The position numbers and the translations under genes are program-made. The notes under the pieces are model-generated. The model ran no database searches and was not told the DNA's origin. It saw only the letters and a list, made by a program, of their open reading frames with translations. DNA of 64,000 bases from Rubrivirga litoralis (GTDB taxonomy: Bacteria > Bacteroidota > Rhodothermia > Rhodothermales > Rubricoccaceae): positions 14,005 to 78,004 of the forward strand of contig NZ_JAVRHT010000018.1 in the NCBI RefSeq assembly GCF_031846415.1, given 5' to 3'. Shown piece after piece: positions 33,974-43,015 of the stretch (position 1 is its first letter; each line of letters begins with the position of its first letter).

Positions 33974-34582
33974 ATGCCCGACGCCGTCCTCCAGCCGCTC
34001 CTCGACTCGCCCGCGCTGCCCCGGCACGTCGAGGCGCTCCGGGCCGCGCTCCGGGCGGAGGGCGAAGCGCGTGAGCGGTTCCGGGACCAGCTCACGCCGT
34101 CCACGAAGGCCGAGTTCATCAACGGAGAGATCGTCATGCACTCGCCCGCCCGAGACGCCCACAACCAAGTCGTTGGCCGTCTGTCGTCCCTTCTCCGCGC
34201 CTACAACGACGCGAACGCGGTGGGCGGGGTGGTCGCCGCCGAGAAGGCGCTCGTCGGGCTGACGCGGAACGACTACGAGCCGGACGTGGCGTTCTGGGGG
34301 GCGGGCAAGGCGGAGCAGATCGGGCGCGACACGCTCGTCTACCCCGCCCCCGACCTCGTCGCCGAGGCCCTCAGCGCGAGCACGGCCGGGCGCGACCGCG
34401 GCGTCAAGCGCGAAGACTACGAGGCCCACGAGGTCGCCGAGTACTGGATCGTCGACGCCGACGACGAGACGGTCGTCGCCCACCGGATGGAGGGCGGCCG
34501 CTACCGCAACGAGGAGGTGGGGACGCTCCTCGCGAGCGCGACCGTGCCCGGATTCTCCGTCCCCACGCGCGCGCTGTTCTGA
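33974..34582 (+). CDS. Uma2 family (DUF820) putative endonuclease
   Basis: 202 aa from ATG 33974. PD-(D/E)XK-like core: KAEFINGEIVMHSPARDAHNQVVGRLSSLL, YEPDVAFW (metal-binding Asp), DLVAEALSASTAGRDRGVKREDYEAHEVAEYWIVD (Glu and Lys of the active site). Family members occur in many copies in cyanobacteria and some Bacteroidota; their function is not established. It stands alone, with no toxin-antitoxin or transposase partner seen. The N-terminal 45 residues form a probable helix. Confidence 0.88.
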   Translation: MPDAVLQPLLDSPALPRHVEALRAALRAEGEARERFRDQLTPSTKAEFINGEIVMHSPARDAHNQVVGRLSSLLRAYNDANAVGGVVAAEKALVGLTRNDYEPDVAFWGAGKAEQIGRDTLVYPAPDLVAEALSASTAGRDRGVKREDYEAHEVAEYWIVDADDETVVAHRMEGGRYRNEEVGTLLASATVPGFSVPTRALF

Positions 34583-34652
34583 CGACGCGGCGCACCTCGC
34601 CGCGCTCCGCGCCGTCCTCCTCTAGCCGCCCCGCCCCGCCCGACGGCGGGCC

Positions 34653-35669
34653 TCACCCCGCCCGCTCCTTCAGCAGGTCGAGCACGGCCGCCTCGCTCGG
34701 GCGGAGGCCCCTCGGCGTGTTGCCGGCGTTCCGGCGCCGGAGCCGCCCCGCCAGGTCGCGCTCGCGGAAGGCGTCGAGGACGTCGGGGTGGACGTAGTAC
34801 TGGCGGCACACGGCGGGCGTGTTGCCCAGCCGCTCGGCCGTGTCCTTGACGGCCTGCACGATGGCGCCGTCGAGCTCGTCGTCCGGGAGGTCGTCGCCGC
34901 GCTCGGCGAGGCGCTCGGCGGCCGTGACCGTGCCGCCCCAGGTGCGGAAGTCCTTGGCCGAAAAGTCCTCGCCGGTCGTCTCCTGGAGGTAGCCGTTGAC
35001 GTGGCCGCTCTCGACGTCCTGCTTGTCGCCGGCCTCGTCGTAGAACTGGAACAGGTCATAGCCCGGGATGTCGCGGCACGCCTTGACGAGCTCGGCGAGG
35101 CGCGGGTCGCGGACGGCCAGCGCCCGCGTCTTTCCGCTCTTGCCGGTAAACTCCAGCCGGACCCCTTTCTCCTCGAACGTGGCGTGTTTGTCGCGGATCG
35201 TGGTCAGCCCGTAGGACCCGTTCTGGGCCGCGTACTGCTCGTTCCCCACGCGAATTAGCGTCTCGTCGAGGAGCCGGACGCAGAGCGCGAGCACGGTCTC
35301 GCGGTCGGTGCCGCCGTCCGCCAGGTCGGCCTCGACGCGGGCGCGGAGGGCGGGGAGCGCCTCGGCGAACCCGACCATCCGGTCGAACTTGAGCCGGTTC
35401 CGGTGGGCCTCCCAGTCCGGGTGGTAGCGGTACTGCTTGCGGCCCTTGGCGTCGCGGCCGGTCGCCTGGAGGTGGCCGTTGGGAAGGGGGCAGATCCAGA
35501 CGTCGTCGTAGGCGGGCGGGATGGCGAGCGCCTCGATCCGCTCGCGGACCTCCGGCGACACGAGCTCGCCGTCGGGCCGGTGGTACGAGAACCCGGTCCC
35601 GCGGCGGACGCGGGTGATGCCGGGGCGGGAGTCGTCGGCGTAGCGGAGGCCGGGCGGGGTGGCGGGCAC
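34653..35669 (-). CDS. DNA topoisomerase IB (eukaryal/poxvirus type)
   Basis: Relaxes supercoils of both signs by a 3'-phosphotyrosyl nick. 338 aa from GTG 35669 (VPATPPGLRYADDSRPGITRVR), as expected for bacterial topo IB; the frame extends upstream only as shadow. Motifs: YRYHPDWEAHRNRLKFDRM, RVGNEQYAAQNGSYGLTTI, KHATFEEKGVRLEFTGKSGK (catalytic Lys region), FRTWGGTVTA (Arg) and NTPAVCRQYYVHPDVL with the active-site Tyr. Divergent from the secreted protein gene at 35897. Confidence 0.94.
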   Translation of the reverse strand: MPATPPGLRYADDSRPGITRVRRGTGFSYHRPDGELVSPEVRERIEALAIPPAYDDVWICPLPNGHLQATGRDAKGRKQYRYHPDWEAHRNRLKFDRMVGFAEALPALRARVEADLADGGTDRETVLALCVRLLDETLIRVGNEQYAAQNGSYGLTTIRDKHATFEEKGVRLEFTGKSGKTRALAVRDPRLAELVKACRDIPGYDLFQFYDEAGDKQDVESGHVNGYLQETTGEDFSAKDFRTWGGTVTAAERLAERGDDLPDDELDGAIVQAVKDTAERLGNTPAVCRQYYVHPDVLDAFRERDLAGRLRRRNAGNTPRGLRPSEAAVLDLLKERAG

Positions 35670-35805
35670 GGGCGGCGGGTCGGGTGGTGGGCAGCGGGCT
35701 CCTCGCCCGCCGCGCGGTGCAAGCCCGCCCCGCCCCGCCCGGTTCCAGCGCGCCGCCGGCTCAGGAGGCACCTGGGCGGGGCGGCCGCGCCGCCCTACGC
35801 GCGTC

Positions 35806-35821
35806 TGGTCCGAAAGGACCA
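35806..35821. other. GAAA-tetraloop hairpin upstream of the 35897 gene
   Basis: TGGTCC-GAAA-GGACCA is a perfect 6-bp stem with a GNRA-type loop, 75 nt before the ATG at 35897. It could be a structured 5' UTR element; weak evidence. Confidence 0.3.
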
Positions 35822-35896
35822 CCCCGCCCCGTCCGCGCGGACCAACGGGCGGGGCGGGCCGGGACCGACGTTGGGACCTCACGCTCCCCGACCGCC

Positions 35897-36481
35897 ATGT
35901 TGCCCGCCCCGCTCGCCGCCCTCGTCTTGCTCGTCATGTTGGCGCCGGCCGCGCAGGCGCAGGTCGGGCCGCACCGCCAGAGCGGCCCGCGCGTCGGCGT
36001 GACGTACCTCGCGCCGGGCGTCGTCGCGCGGATCAACGAAGCGACGCGCGAGGGCGGCACGGGCGACCGGATCGACCCCTCGTTCCCGGTCGTGACGCAG
36101 TTCGGGTGGCAGTTCGAGTTCCAGACGTTCCAGACCGCGAGCGGGGCGACGGGCGTGGCCGAGGTCGTCCCGCTCCTCAGCGGGCTCGACCGCGGGCTCC
36201 TCCTCCCCAGCCTCACCTTCGTCTCCGGTCTGCGGACGCGGGGCGGCGTCGAGGTCGGCGCCGGGCCGAACGTGTCGGTGAGCGTCCACGAGAGGCCCGA
36301 CCGCCGGGGCGACCAGGACGTCGTGGGCGCCGACGTCCGCCTGGGGCTCGCGCTCGTAGCCGGCGTGAACGCCCGTCTCGACGGCGTGAGCGTGCCCGTG
36401 AACGCGGCCGTCGTGCTCGGCGCAGGCGGGGCGCGGCTGAGCCTGCTCGTCGGGCTCAACACGTCGTCGGCGCGGTATTGA
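35897..36481 (+). CDS. hypothetical exported protein
   Basis: 194 aa with a clear signal peptide (LPAPLAALVLLVMLAPAAQAQVG, cleavage near residue 22). The mature part alternates short amphipathic strands (GWQFEFQTFQTASGATGVAEVVPLLSG, LLLPSLTFVSGLRT, GVEVGAGPNVSVSV, GLALVAGVNARLDGVSVPVNAAVVLG), consistent with a small outer-membrane beta-barrel. No family is recognised with certainty. Start at ATG 35897; the longer upstream frame is shadow. Confidence 0.75.
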   Translation: MLPAPLAALVLLVMLAPAAQAQVGPHRQSGPRVGVTYLAPGVVARINEATREGGTGDRIDPSFPVVTQFGWQFEFQTFQTASGATGVAEVVPLLSGLDRGLLLPSLTFVSGLRTRGGVEVGAGPNVSVSVHERPDRRGDQDVVGADVRLGLALVAGVNARLDGVSVPVNAAVVLGAGGARLSLLVGLNTSSARY

Positions 36482-36714
36482 GGACTGTGTGGTAGAGCGT
36501 GGCGGAGCGGTCCTCTCCTGGACATCGCACAGCCTCGGCGCAGCCAGGGGGAATCCAGGGCGGCCGCCCCGCCCGACCGCAGCGCCGTCGGAGGTGACCG
36601 CGCTACCCGGCGGCGCAGCGGCCACGGGGAACGGCCAAGCCTCGGCGAACCGGGGCACGGATGCGGGCGGGGCGGGTAGGTTGGCCGCCCCGCCCTCCGG
36701 GTCCGCCCCCGCCC

Positions 36715-38277
36715 ATGTCCGAGACCACCCCGCCCCTCCGCCTCCACGACACGCTCACGCGGCGCGTCGAGACCGTCGAGCCCGCCGCGTTCACCGACGA
36801 CGGCCGGCCGCTCCTCCGGTTCTACTCGTGCGGGCCGACCGTCTACAGCTACGCCCACATCGGCAACTTCCGCACGTTCCTGACCGCCGACCTCGTGGTC
36901 CGCACGGCCGAGGCGCTGGGGTGGGCCGTCCGCTACGTCTCGAACGTGACCGACGTGGGGCACCTGACCGAAGACGACGTGGCCGACAGCGAGGGCGAGG
37001 ACAAGATGGCGAAGGCCCTCGCGTCGAAAGAGGGCGAGCGGTTCGAGACCGTCTGGGACCTCGCCCGCCACTACACGGCGGCGCTCGAGGCGGACTGGCA
37101 GGCCCTCAACCTCCGCGAGCCCGACCTGCGGCCGCGCGCGACCGAGCACGTCCGCGAGCAGATCGAGGCGGCCCAGGCGCTCGTCGAGTCCGGCCACGCC
37201 TACGAGACCGACGACGGCGTCTACTTCCACGTCCCCTCGTTCCCCGACTACGGCAAGCTCTCCGGCAACACCGACGCCGAGACGCTGGAGGGCACGCGCG
37301 ACGTCGTCCGCGACGACGACAAGCGGGACCCCCGCGACTTCGCGCTCTGGAAAAAGGACCCCGGCCACCTGATGCAGTGGTTCAGCCCGTTCACCGACGG
37401 ACCGGCGGCGGGGTGGGGCTTTCCCGGGTGGCACCTCGAGTGCTCGGTGATGGCGCAGAAGTACCTGGGCGAGACGATCGACCTCCACGGCGGCGGCGAG
37501 GACCTCCGGTTCCCCCACCACGAGTGCGAGATCGCGCAGGCCGAGGCGCTGACCGGCGAGCCGTTCTCGCGCTACTGGATCCACACGCGGTTCCTCCAGG
37601 TCGAGGGCGAGAAGATGTCGAAGTCGAAGGGCAACTTCCTCACCGTCCGCGACCTGACCGCCCCGCCCCCGACGGGCCGCGCGGACTGGGGCGCGCCGGT
37701 CGACCCGCTCGCGCTCCGGCTCGTCCTGATCTCGGGCCACTACGCCCGCCCGTTCAACCTCACGCAGAAGGCGCTCGCCGACGCCCAGAAAAACGTCGCC
37801 CGCTACCGCGAGGCCGACGACGCCGCACGCGACGCGCTCGAAGCGGGGCGGGGCGGGGCGGACGTCCTGGCCGACGACCTCGACGCGGCCTGGGCCGAGG
37901 CGCTCGCGGCGATGGCCGACGACCTCAACACGCCGGTCGCCCTCGCGGCGGCCTACCGGGGCGCGAACGCGGTCCTCGCCGCGCACCGGGCCGCCCCGCT
38001 CTCGGCGGCGAGCGCGGCCTCGGCGGCGGCGTTCCTCGACCGCGTGAACGCGCTGCTCGGCGTCGTCCGCTCCGAATACGGCGAGCCCGCGGGCGGGGCG
38101 GACGCGGGCGCGGACGATGACAAGTTACGCAAGCAGGTCGAGGACCTCTTAGTTGAACGCATGGTCGCACGTGAGCAGAAAGACTGGGCGAGCGCCGACG
38201 CTGTCCGCGACGAGCTCGACCGCCTCGGCGTCAAGGTCATGGACACGCCGGCCGGCCCCGAGTGGCGCCGAGCCTGA
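36715..38277 (+). CDS. cysS: cysteinyl-tRNA synthetase
   Basis: Charges tRNA-Cys. 520 aa from ATG 36715. Class I signatures: FYSCGPTVYSYAHIGNFRT (HIGH box as HIGN, with zinc Cys), GWHLECSVMAQKYLG (zinc Cys), DLRFPHHECEIAQ (zinc His) and KMSKSKGNFLT (KMSKS). The connecting helix region carries an 11-mer-encoded AGRGGADVL insertion, and the tail has AGGADAGADDDKL, also motif-encoded. A possible -7 element TAGGTTGG lies 31 nt upstream (36677-36684). Confidence 0.97.
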   Translation: MSETTPPLRLHDTLTRRVETVEPAAFTDDGRPLLRFYSCGPTVYSYAHIGNFRTFLTADLVVRTAEALGWAVRYVSNVTDVGHLTEDDVADSEGEDKMAKALASKEGERFETVWDLARHYTAALEADWQALNLREPDLRPRATEHVREQIEAAQALVESGHAYETDDGVYFHVPSFPDYGKLSGNTDAETLEGTRDVVRDDDKRDPRDFALWKKDPGHLMQWFSPFTDGPAAGWGFPGWHLECSVMAQKYLGETIDLHGGGEDLRFPHHECEIAQAEALTGEPFSRYWIHTRFLQVEGEKMSKSKGNFLTVRDLTAPPPTGRADWGAPVDPLALRLVLISGHYARPFNLTQKALADAQKNVARYREADDAARDALEAGRGGADVLADDLDAAWAEALAAMADDLNTPVALAAAYRGANAVLAAHRAAPLSAASAASAAAFLDRVNALLGVVRSEYGEPAGGADAGADDDKLRKQVEDLLVERMVAREQKDWASADAVRDELDRLGVKVMDTPAGPEWRRA

Positions 38278-38309
38278 GGGCGGGGCGGCGCCTCTCCCCC
38301 GCCCCGCCC
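38278..38309. terminator. inverted 11-mer-type pair immediately after the cysS stop
   Basis: GGGCGGGGCG (38278-38287) pairs exactly with CGCCCCGCCC (38300-38309) across 12 nt, starting at the first base after TGA. No T-run. Confidence 0.35.
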
Positions 38310-38369
38310 CCGTCGCGCGCCGGGCGCACCACCCCGCCCGACGACGACTGCTCGACAGAGCGCTAGCGC

Positions 38370-38398
38370 CGTACCTCGCACCGGGTACCCCGTACCTG
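38370..38398. repeat. GTAC-type heptamer array between cysS and the EEP lipoprotein gene
   Basis: GTACCTC, GCACCGG, GTACCCC and GTACCTG units precede the end of the minus-strand gene at 38409; G-rich on that gene's sense strand, as in other 3' arrays. Confidence 0.7.
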
Positions 38399-38408
38399 CC
38401 CGAAGCTC

Positions 38409-39515
38409 TTAAGCGTCGTCACCCAGGACGAGGTCGGCCCAGACGCCGGCGTGGTCGCTCGGCCAGAGGTCGCCGATCCGGTCCGCGGGCTCGTCGAGGA
38501 CGGTCTCGAACGCCTCGACCTGGAACCCGCGCGTGAGGACGAGGTCGATCCGCGTGGACAGGTCGGACGCGTCGTTGCGGAGATCGGCGTCCTGGCAGCA
38601 CGTGGGCGTGCCTGCGCCTGCCCCCGCCGCGTCGTCGAGGACGCGCGTGACGATCCCGTAGGTCGCGGTGCCGGTCCCGCCCGCGTCCGAGTTCAGGTCG
38701 CCGACGAGGACGAGCGGACTCGGGACGCGCGCGACGGCCGCGGCCAGCTCAGCGCCCTGAGCCTCCTGGACCGGACCGGCGGGGCCGCCCACTTCGAGGT
38801 GCGTGTTGAAAAACGCGAACGTGGCGCCGTCGACCGTCGCCCGGACCGACTGGTAGGACCGGACGAACGCCTGCTCGACGCCGCCCACCGGCACCGTGAG
38901 GATGGCCTGGAACACGGTGGCCGTCGCGCCCGAGGTCTCGACGCCCGACCGGGCGAGGATTACGTCGGCGTCGCGGTAGCGGACGTCGAAGAAGGTCCGT
39001 CCGTCGGCCGTCGCCGGGAACTCGACGTCGGCGTTGTCGCTGCGGGCGGCGACGGTGTAGCTCGCGCCCTCGGCGGCGAGCGCGTCGAGGAGGAGGTCGA
39101 GGAGGTCGTAGGTCACGTCCGTGGCCGCGGTCGCCGCCCCGCCCGGCAGGTTGTCCGCCGGCGTTTGGACGGCGTAGGTCGCGACCTCCTGGAGCCCGAC
39201 GAGGTCAGGCTCGATGTCGGCGATCTCGGCGGCGATGGCCGCCATCCGCGCGGCGGGGTCCGAGGCCTCGATCGTGGCGTAGAGCTCGGCCACGCGGAGC
39301 GGGACGCGCTGGGCGTCGGTCTCGGCGGTGACCGTGAACAGGTCGCCGCCGAGGTAGAGGTTCTGGCTCATCACGCGGACCTCGGCGCCGCTCGCGTCGT
39401 CGTCGCCGCTGTCGCACCCGGTGACGAGGAGCGGGGCGGCCAGGAGGGCAGCGAAGACCGAGGCGCGGAGCCGCGCGGACCGTGAGGCGAGCGGGGCGGT
39501 CGGGAGCGTGGGCAT
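38409..39515 (-). CDS. endonuclease/exonuclease/phosphatase-family lipoprotein
   Basis: 368 aa from ATG 39515. Lipoprotein signal FAALLAAPLLVTGC, then an Asp/Gly spacer. EEP-fold motifs: RVMSQNLYLGGDL (metal Asn), LVGLQEVATY (catalytic Glu), FFNTHLEVGGP (His), LVLVGDLNSDAGG (Asp/Asn) and the final LWPSDHAGVWADL (catalytic Asp-His). All key residues are present, so it is probably an active exported phosphodiesterase, nuclease or phosphatase. Substrate not known. Confidence 0.9.
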   Translation of the reverse strand: MPTLPTAPLASRSARLRASVFAALLAAPLLVTGCDSGDDDASGAEVRVMSQNLYLGGDLFTVTAETDAQRVPLRVAELYATIEASDPAARMAAIAAEIADIEPDLVGLQEVATYAVQTPADNLPGGAATAATDVTYDLLDLLLDALAAEGASYTVAARSDNADVEFPATADGRTFFDVRYRDADVILARSGVETSGATATVFQAILTVPVGGVEQAFVRSYQSVRATVDGATFAFFNTHLEVGGPAGPVQEAQGAELAAAVARVPSPLVLVGDLNSDAGGTGTATYGIVTRVLDDAAGAGAGTPTCCQDADLRNDASDLSTRIDLVLTRGFQVEAFETVLDEPADRIGDLWPSDHAGVWADLVLGDDA

Positions 39516-39742
39516 GGCGGGGCGGGGCGGGTGAGGAGGCACGGCCAGGATAGGGACGGGCCGCCCCGCCCTCGGCACCGTCCCGGCGCGGGCCGTAGAC
39601 TCTCGCCCGCTCGGCCTGGCTGCGCCGCCGCTCACGCCGAGGGCGAGGCGCCCCTCACGCAGAGGGCGAGCGCGAGCGGAGTGGTCGGCCGCCCCGCCCG
39701 TGACCACCGACCTACCGACTCACCGACTCTACCGCCCCGCCC

Positions 39743-40243
39743 GTGATCGACGCCTCCGACTACTCCTCGCTCGAAGGCGGCCTCGTCCGCATGCTCGACC
39801 GGCTCCAGGCCGAGGGCACGGCGACGAAGGACCGCGACGCCGACCAACTCCTCCGCGACGACCCCAACGCCGTCCTCCTCGGGCTCCTCTACGACCAGCG
39901 CGTGCTCGCCGAGACCGCGTTCACTGGGCCACTCAAGCTGAAGCAGCGGCTCGGCCACCTCGACATGCGCCGGATCGCGGAGATGGACCGCGACGCCTTC
40001 GCCGCCGTCTTTACCGAGTCCCCGGCCGTCCACCGCTTCACGAACAAGATGGTCGACCTTACGCAAGACGTGGCCCGCCGCCTGGCCGACGACTACGGCG
40101 GCGACGCCGCGCAGATCTGGGCCGAGGGCGGGGCGGCCGACGTCCAGCGCCGGGTCCGCGCGCTGCCCGGGTTCGGGCCGATGAAGGCGAAGAAGCTCGC
40201 GTTCTGCCTGTACTACTTCGGGCACCGCGACCTCAGCGGGTAG
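39743..40243 (+). CDS. HhH-GPD family protein of unknown function
   Basis: 166 aa, GTG start at 39743. Matches the small uncharacterised HhH-GPD group (TIGR03252-like): an N-terminal DPNAVLLGLLYDQRVLAETAFTGPLKLKQRLGHLD and a C-terminal helix-hairpin-helix RVRALPGFGPMKAKKLAFCLYYFGHRDL (LPGFG hairpin). The catalytic Lys/Asp of classical DNA glycosylases is not obvious, so glycosylase activity is uncertain. It precedes terC by 113 bp. Confidence 0.85.
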   Translation: MIDASDYSSLEGGLVRMLDRLQAEGTATKDRDADQLLRDDPNAVLLGLLYDQRVLAETAFTGPLKLKQRLGHLDMRRIAEMDRDAFAAVFTESPAVHRFTNKMVDLTQDVARRLADDYGGDAAQIWAEGGAADVQRRVRALPGFGPMKAKKLAFCLYYFGHRDLSG

Positions 40244-40356
40244 CCGCCCCGCCCCAGGCTTTACCGCCGGGGCCGTGCGGGGAGGCGCCGTAGGAACGTT
40301 CCGGGAAACGCCGAACCGGCCGGCAGAGGCCGCGTTCACGGACGACTGATCGCTAC

Positions 40357-41415
40357 GTGCCTGTGTCCCCTACGACTCACCTCGACGTTCCCGCCTGGGC
40401 CTGGCTGGCGCTGAACGCCTACATCATCGGGCTCCTCCTAGTGGACCTGTTCGGGTTCAATAAGGAGGCCCACAAGATCGAGTGGAAGGAGGCCGCCTGG
40501 CTCTCGGCCTTTTTCGTGGCCGCCTCGCTGGCCGTGAACGCGGCCATCTGGATCGGCTTTGGGCATGAACCCGCGCTCACGTTCTTCACGGCCTACATCG
40601 TCGAGAAGTCGCTCTCGGTCGACAACCTGTTCGTGATCGCGGTCCTGTTCGGGTACTTCGGGGTCCCGGCCCAGTACCAGCACCGCGTCCTGTTCTGGGG
40701 GATCTTCGGGGCCATCCTGATGCGGGGGTTCATGATCCTCGTCGGCGTCGCGCTCATCGACCGCTTCCACTGGCTGCTCTACGTGTTCGGGGCGTTCCTC
40801 GTGCTCACCGGGCTCCGCATGTTCCGGGACAACGACGACGCCGCCGACGTGTCGCAGAACAAGCTGCTCGTGTTCCTCCGCCGCAAGCTGCCGGTCACGG
40901 AGTCGTACCACGAGGAGCACTTCTTCGTCCGCCTGAAGGGGAAGCTGTGGGCGACCCCGCTGTTCCTGGTCCTCATCATGATCGAGCTGACGGACGTCGT
41001 GTTCGCGGTCGACTCGATTCCGGCCATCCTCGGCATCACGACCGACCCGTTCATCGCCTACAGCTCGAACATCATGGCCGTCGTGGGCCTGCGCGCGCTG
41101 TACTTCCTGCTGGCCGGGATCATCGAGCGCGTCCGCTACCTCCACTACGGGCTCGGGTTCGTGCTCGTGTTCATCGGCGGGAAGATGCTGGCCGAGCCGT
41201 TCATCGACGGCCACCTCCCGACGTGGGTCTCGCTCACGGTCATCGCGGTCTCGATCGGGACGGCGTCCGTGGCGTCGTGGATCGCCACGCGCCGCGAGGA
41301 GCGGGCCGCCCCGCCCGGCGCGCCCACCCCGCCCGGCGAGGCCGACGTCCCCGACGTGGCCCGGTCCGGCGACGGGGCGGCCGCCGAGCCGCCGGTGATC
41401 AAGAACCAGGGGTAG
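40357..41415 (+). CDS. TerC/Alx-family membrane protein
   Basis: 352 aa, GTG start at 40357. Nine transmembrane helices. Hallmark acidic membrane motifs: AYIVEKSLSVDNLFVIAVLF and VLIMIELTDVVFAVDSIPAILGITTD, which in Alx/TerC proteins handle manganese or other divalent cations. Also RHRVLFWGI-like QHRVLFWGIFGAILMRG. A cytoplasmic Pro/Ala-rich C-tail (about 50 residues) is motif-encoded. Related proteins export Mn2+ or help load metalloproteins. No clear yybP-ykoY riboswitch upstream. Confidence 0.95.
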   Translation: MPVSPTTHLDVPAWAWLALNAYIIGLLLVDLFGFNKEAHKIEWKEAAWLSAFFVAASLAVNAAIWIGFGHEPALTFFTAYIVEKSLSVDNLFVIAVLFGYFGVPAQYQHRVLFWGIFGAILMRGFMILVGVALIDRFHWLLYVFGAFLVLTGLRMFRDNDDAADVSQNKLLVFLRRKLPVTESYHEEHFFVRLKGKLWATPLFLVLIMIELTDVVFAVDSIPAILGITTDPFIAYSSNIMAVVGLRALYFLLAGIIERVRYLHYGLGFVLVFIGGKMLAEPFIDGHLPTWVSLTVIAVSIGTASVASWIATRREERAAPPGAPTPPGEADVPDVARSGDGAAAEPPVIKNQG

Positions 41416-41517
41416 GGGCGAGCGCGGGCGGGGTGGCGAGCGCGGGCTCCCCCAGCCGTCCGCAACCGCCACCCGAGCGGCACGTACGCGCGGCGCCTCC
41501 TCCAGCCCGCCCCGCCC

Positions 41518-41952
41518 GTGCAGATCCAGACGCAGATCGACATCGACGCCCCGCCCGAGCGCGTGTGGGCCGTGCTCACGGACTTTGAGCGCCAGGACTG
41601 GAACCCGTTCATCCACGAGATCCGCGGCGAGGTCCGCGAGGGCGCCCGGCTCTTTGCCCGCCTCGGACCGCCGGGCAAAAAGCCGATGACGTTCAAGCCC
41701 GTCGTGACGCGCGCCGAGCCGGGGCGCGCGCTCTCGTGGCGGGGCACGCTGGGGGCGGGGTGGCTCTTCCGCGGCGAGCACGCGTTCCGCCTGGAGCCGC
41801 TCGGGGCGGGGCGGACGCGGTTCCACCACGGCGAAGCGTTCGGCGGGCTCCTCGTCCCGCTCCTGCGCCGGAGCCTCGACACCGACACGCGCGGCGGGTT
41901 CGAGGCCATGAACCGGGCGATCAAGGCGGAGGCCGAGCGGGACACGGCGTAG
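41518..41952 (+). CDS. SRPBCC-family protein
   Basis: 144 aa, GTG start at 41518 (MQIQTQIDIDAPPERVWAVLTDFERQDWNPFI), the typical polyketide-cyclase/START-like N-terminus. Later strands LSWRGTLGAGWLFRGEHAFRLEPLGAGRTRFHHGEAFGG and a long C-terminal helix GGFEAMNRAIKAEAE complete the helix-grip fold. Binds a hydrophobic ligand or lipid; the ligand is unknown. The stop TAG is part of a degenerate GTAG-REP half (GTAGGGGCGACC, 41949-41960). Confidence 0.9.
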   Translation: MQIQTQIDIDAPPERVWAVLTDFERQDWNPFIHEIRGEVREGARLFARLGPPGKKPMTFKPVVTRAEPGRALSWRGTLGAGWLFRGEHAFRLEPLGAGRTRFHHGEAFGGLLVPLLRRSLDTDTRGGFEAMNRAIKAEAERDTA

Positions 41953-42009
41953 GGGCGACCGCTCCGCCGCCTGCGCACGGCGGCGCGGCGCCGCCCCGCC
42001 CCCGGCTCG

Positions 42010-42873
42010 TCACGCGTCCGGGTCGATCACGAACAGGTGCGACAGGTGCCCCGGCCGCGTCGAGATGTGGACGCGGCCGTCGGCGCGGCGGCCCGTCGGG
42101 AGGTCCGTCGAGATCGCAGTCCGCCCCGCCCCCGCCCCGCCCGTCGTGATCGTGCGCGTCTGGCCGGGCGCGTTGGGGTCGTAGACCTGGAGCGTCGCGT
42201 CGAGGCGGCCGCGGCGGTCGACCCCGAAGGCGACGACCTGGTGGAGCGTGAACGGGTCGGGCGCGTCGCCGACGAGGCCGAGGAGGGCGGGGCGGCCGGC
42301 CCGGAGCGCCGCCTCGACGCGGTCGAGTTCGGCGGCCAGCGCGCCCGCGAGCGGGGCGTGCGGCATGGCGCCGGGCGTGAAGCGGACGAGCGCCCAGTAG
42401 CGCGCGAACCGGGGCAACGACGCGCGCAGCGTGGCCTCCTGGCGGCGCCGGAGGAGCGCGCGCATGGGCTCTCGCTCCAGCGCCGCCGTGGCGACGCGGC
42501 CGCGCGCCGGCCACCGCTCGACGGCCGCGAGCGCCATCCCGCCGCACAGCCCGAACGTCGGCCAGCGGCGGGCGACCGAGCGGACGAGCCCGCCGCCCAC
42601 GGCCCACCCCGCCCCGCCCGCGACGGCGGCGCCCGCAGCGGTTCCCGCCCCGCCCTGATCGCTGCCCCCGCCGAAGCGACCGCCGAGCGCGCCGCCGAGC
42701 GCAAACGGGAGCGCGGCGAGCGGGCGGAGCGCGCCCGCGAGCACGTCGAGGTCGCCGTCGGTCCACTCGAAGCGGTTGGGGAACGAGAACCCGTCGCGGG
42801 CGGGGTCGAAGTCGAGCACGACGGCGCCGGGCGGGGCGGGCGTGTCGGTGCGGGCGGGCGGGGCGGCGCTCAT
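42010..42873 (-). CDS. hypothetical protein, possible C39/papain-like fold
   Basis: 287 aa from ATG 42873; no family recognised with certainty. Features: DFDPARDGFSFPNRFEWTDGDL near the N-terminus, a Gly/Ala-rich segment encoded by the 11-mer, then FGLCGGMALAAVERW, LTHQ-like FTLHQVVAFGVDRRG and LQVYDPNAPGQTRTI. A Cys-Gly-Gly-Met helix start followed by an ordered His and Asp/Asn (YDPN) is the layout of papain-like cysteine peptidases or C39-like proteins, so Cys, His and Asn could form a triad. That is inference. Convergent with the SRPBCC gene. Confidence 0.65.
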   Translation of the reverse strand: MSAAPPARTDTPAPPGAVVLDFDPARDGFSFPNRFEWTDGDLDVLAGALRPLAALPFALGGALGGRFGGGSDQGGAGTAAGAAVAGGAGWAVGGGLVRSVARRWPTFGLCGGMALAAVERWPARGRVATAALEREPMRALLRRRQEATLRASLPRFARYWALVRFTPGAMPHAPLAGALAAELDRVEAALRAGRPALLGLVGDAPDPFTLHQVVAFGVDRRGRLDATLQVYDPNAPGQTRTITTGGAGAGRTAISTDLPTGRRADGRVHISTRPGHLSHLFVIDPDA

Positions 42874-43015
42874 GGGGGCGGGGCGGGGAGCGGACCGTAC
42901 GCGCCCGAGCCGGGACCGGCTCCGCTTCAGGGCCGCCCCCACGCGGCTCCGGGAAGGGCGCACCGTACTTTCGGCGGCCGCCCGACGTTGATCGTCCCTC
43001 GTCTGCCCCCCCGCC

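Noticed and set aside
36677..36684. TAGGTTGG as a firm cysS promoter
   Set aside because: One mismatch to TAnnTTTG and no TTG about 20 nt upstream; mentioned in the cysS entry only.
40244..40356. Possible yybP-ykoY manganese riboswitch before terC
   Set aside because: GGGGAGG and GGCCGGCAGAGGCC segments are reminiscent, but the GGGGAGUA loop and the paired second binding loop are not recognisable. A covariance-model search would decide.
42966..42973. TACTTTCG as a -7 element for the L,D-transpeptidase gene
   Set aside because: One mismatch and no upstream partner element; chance matches are expected at this level.
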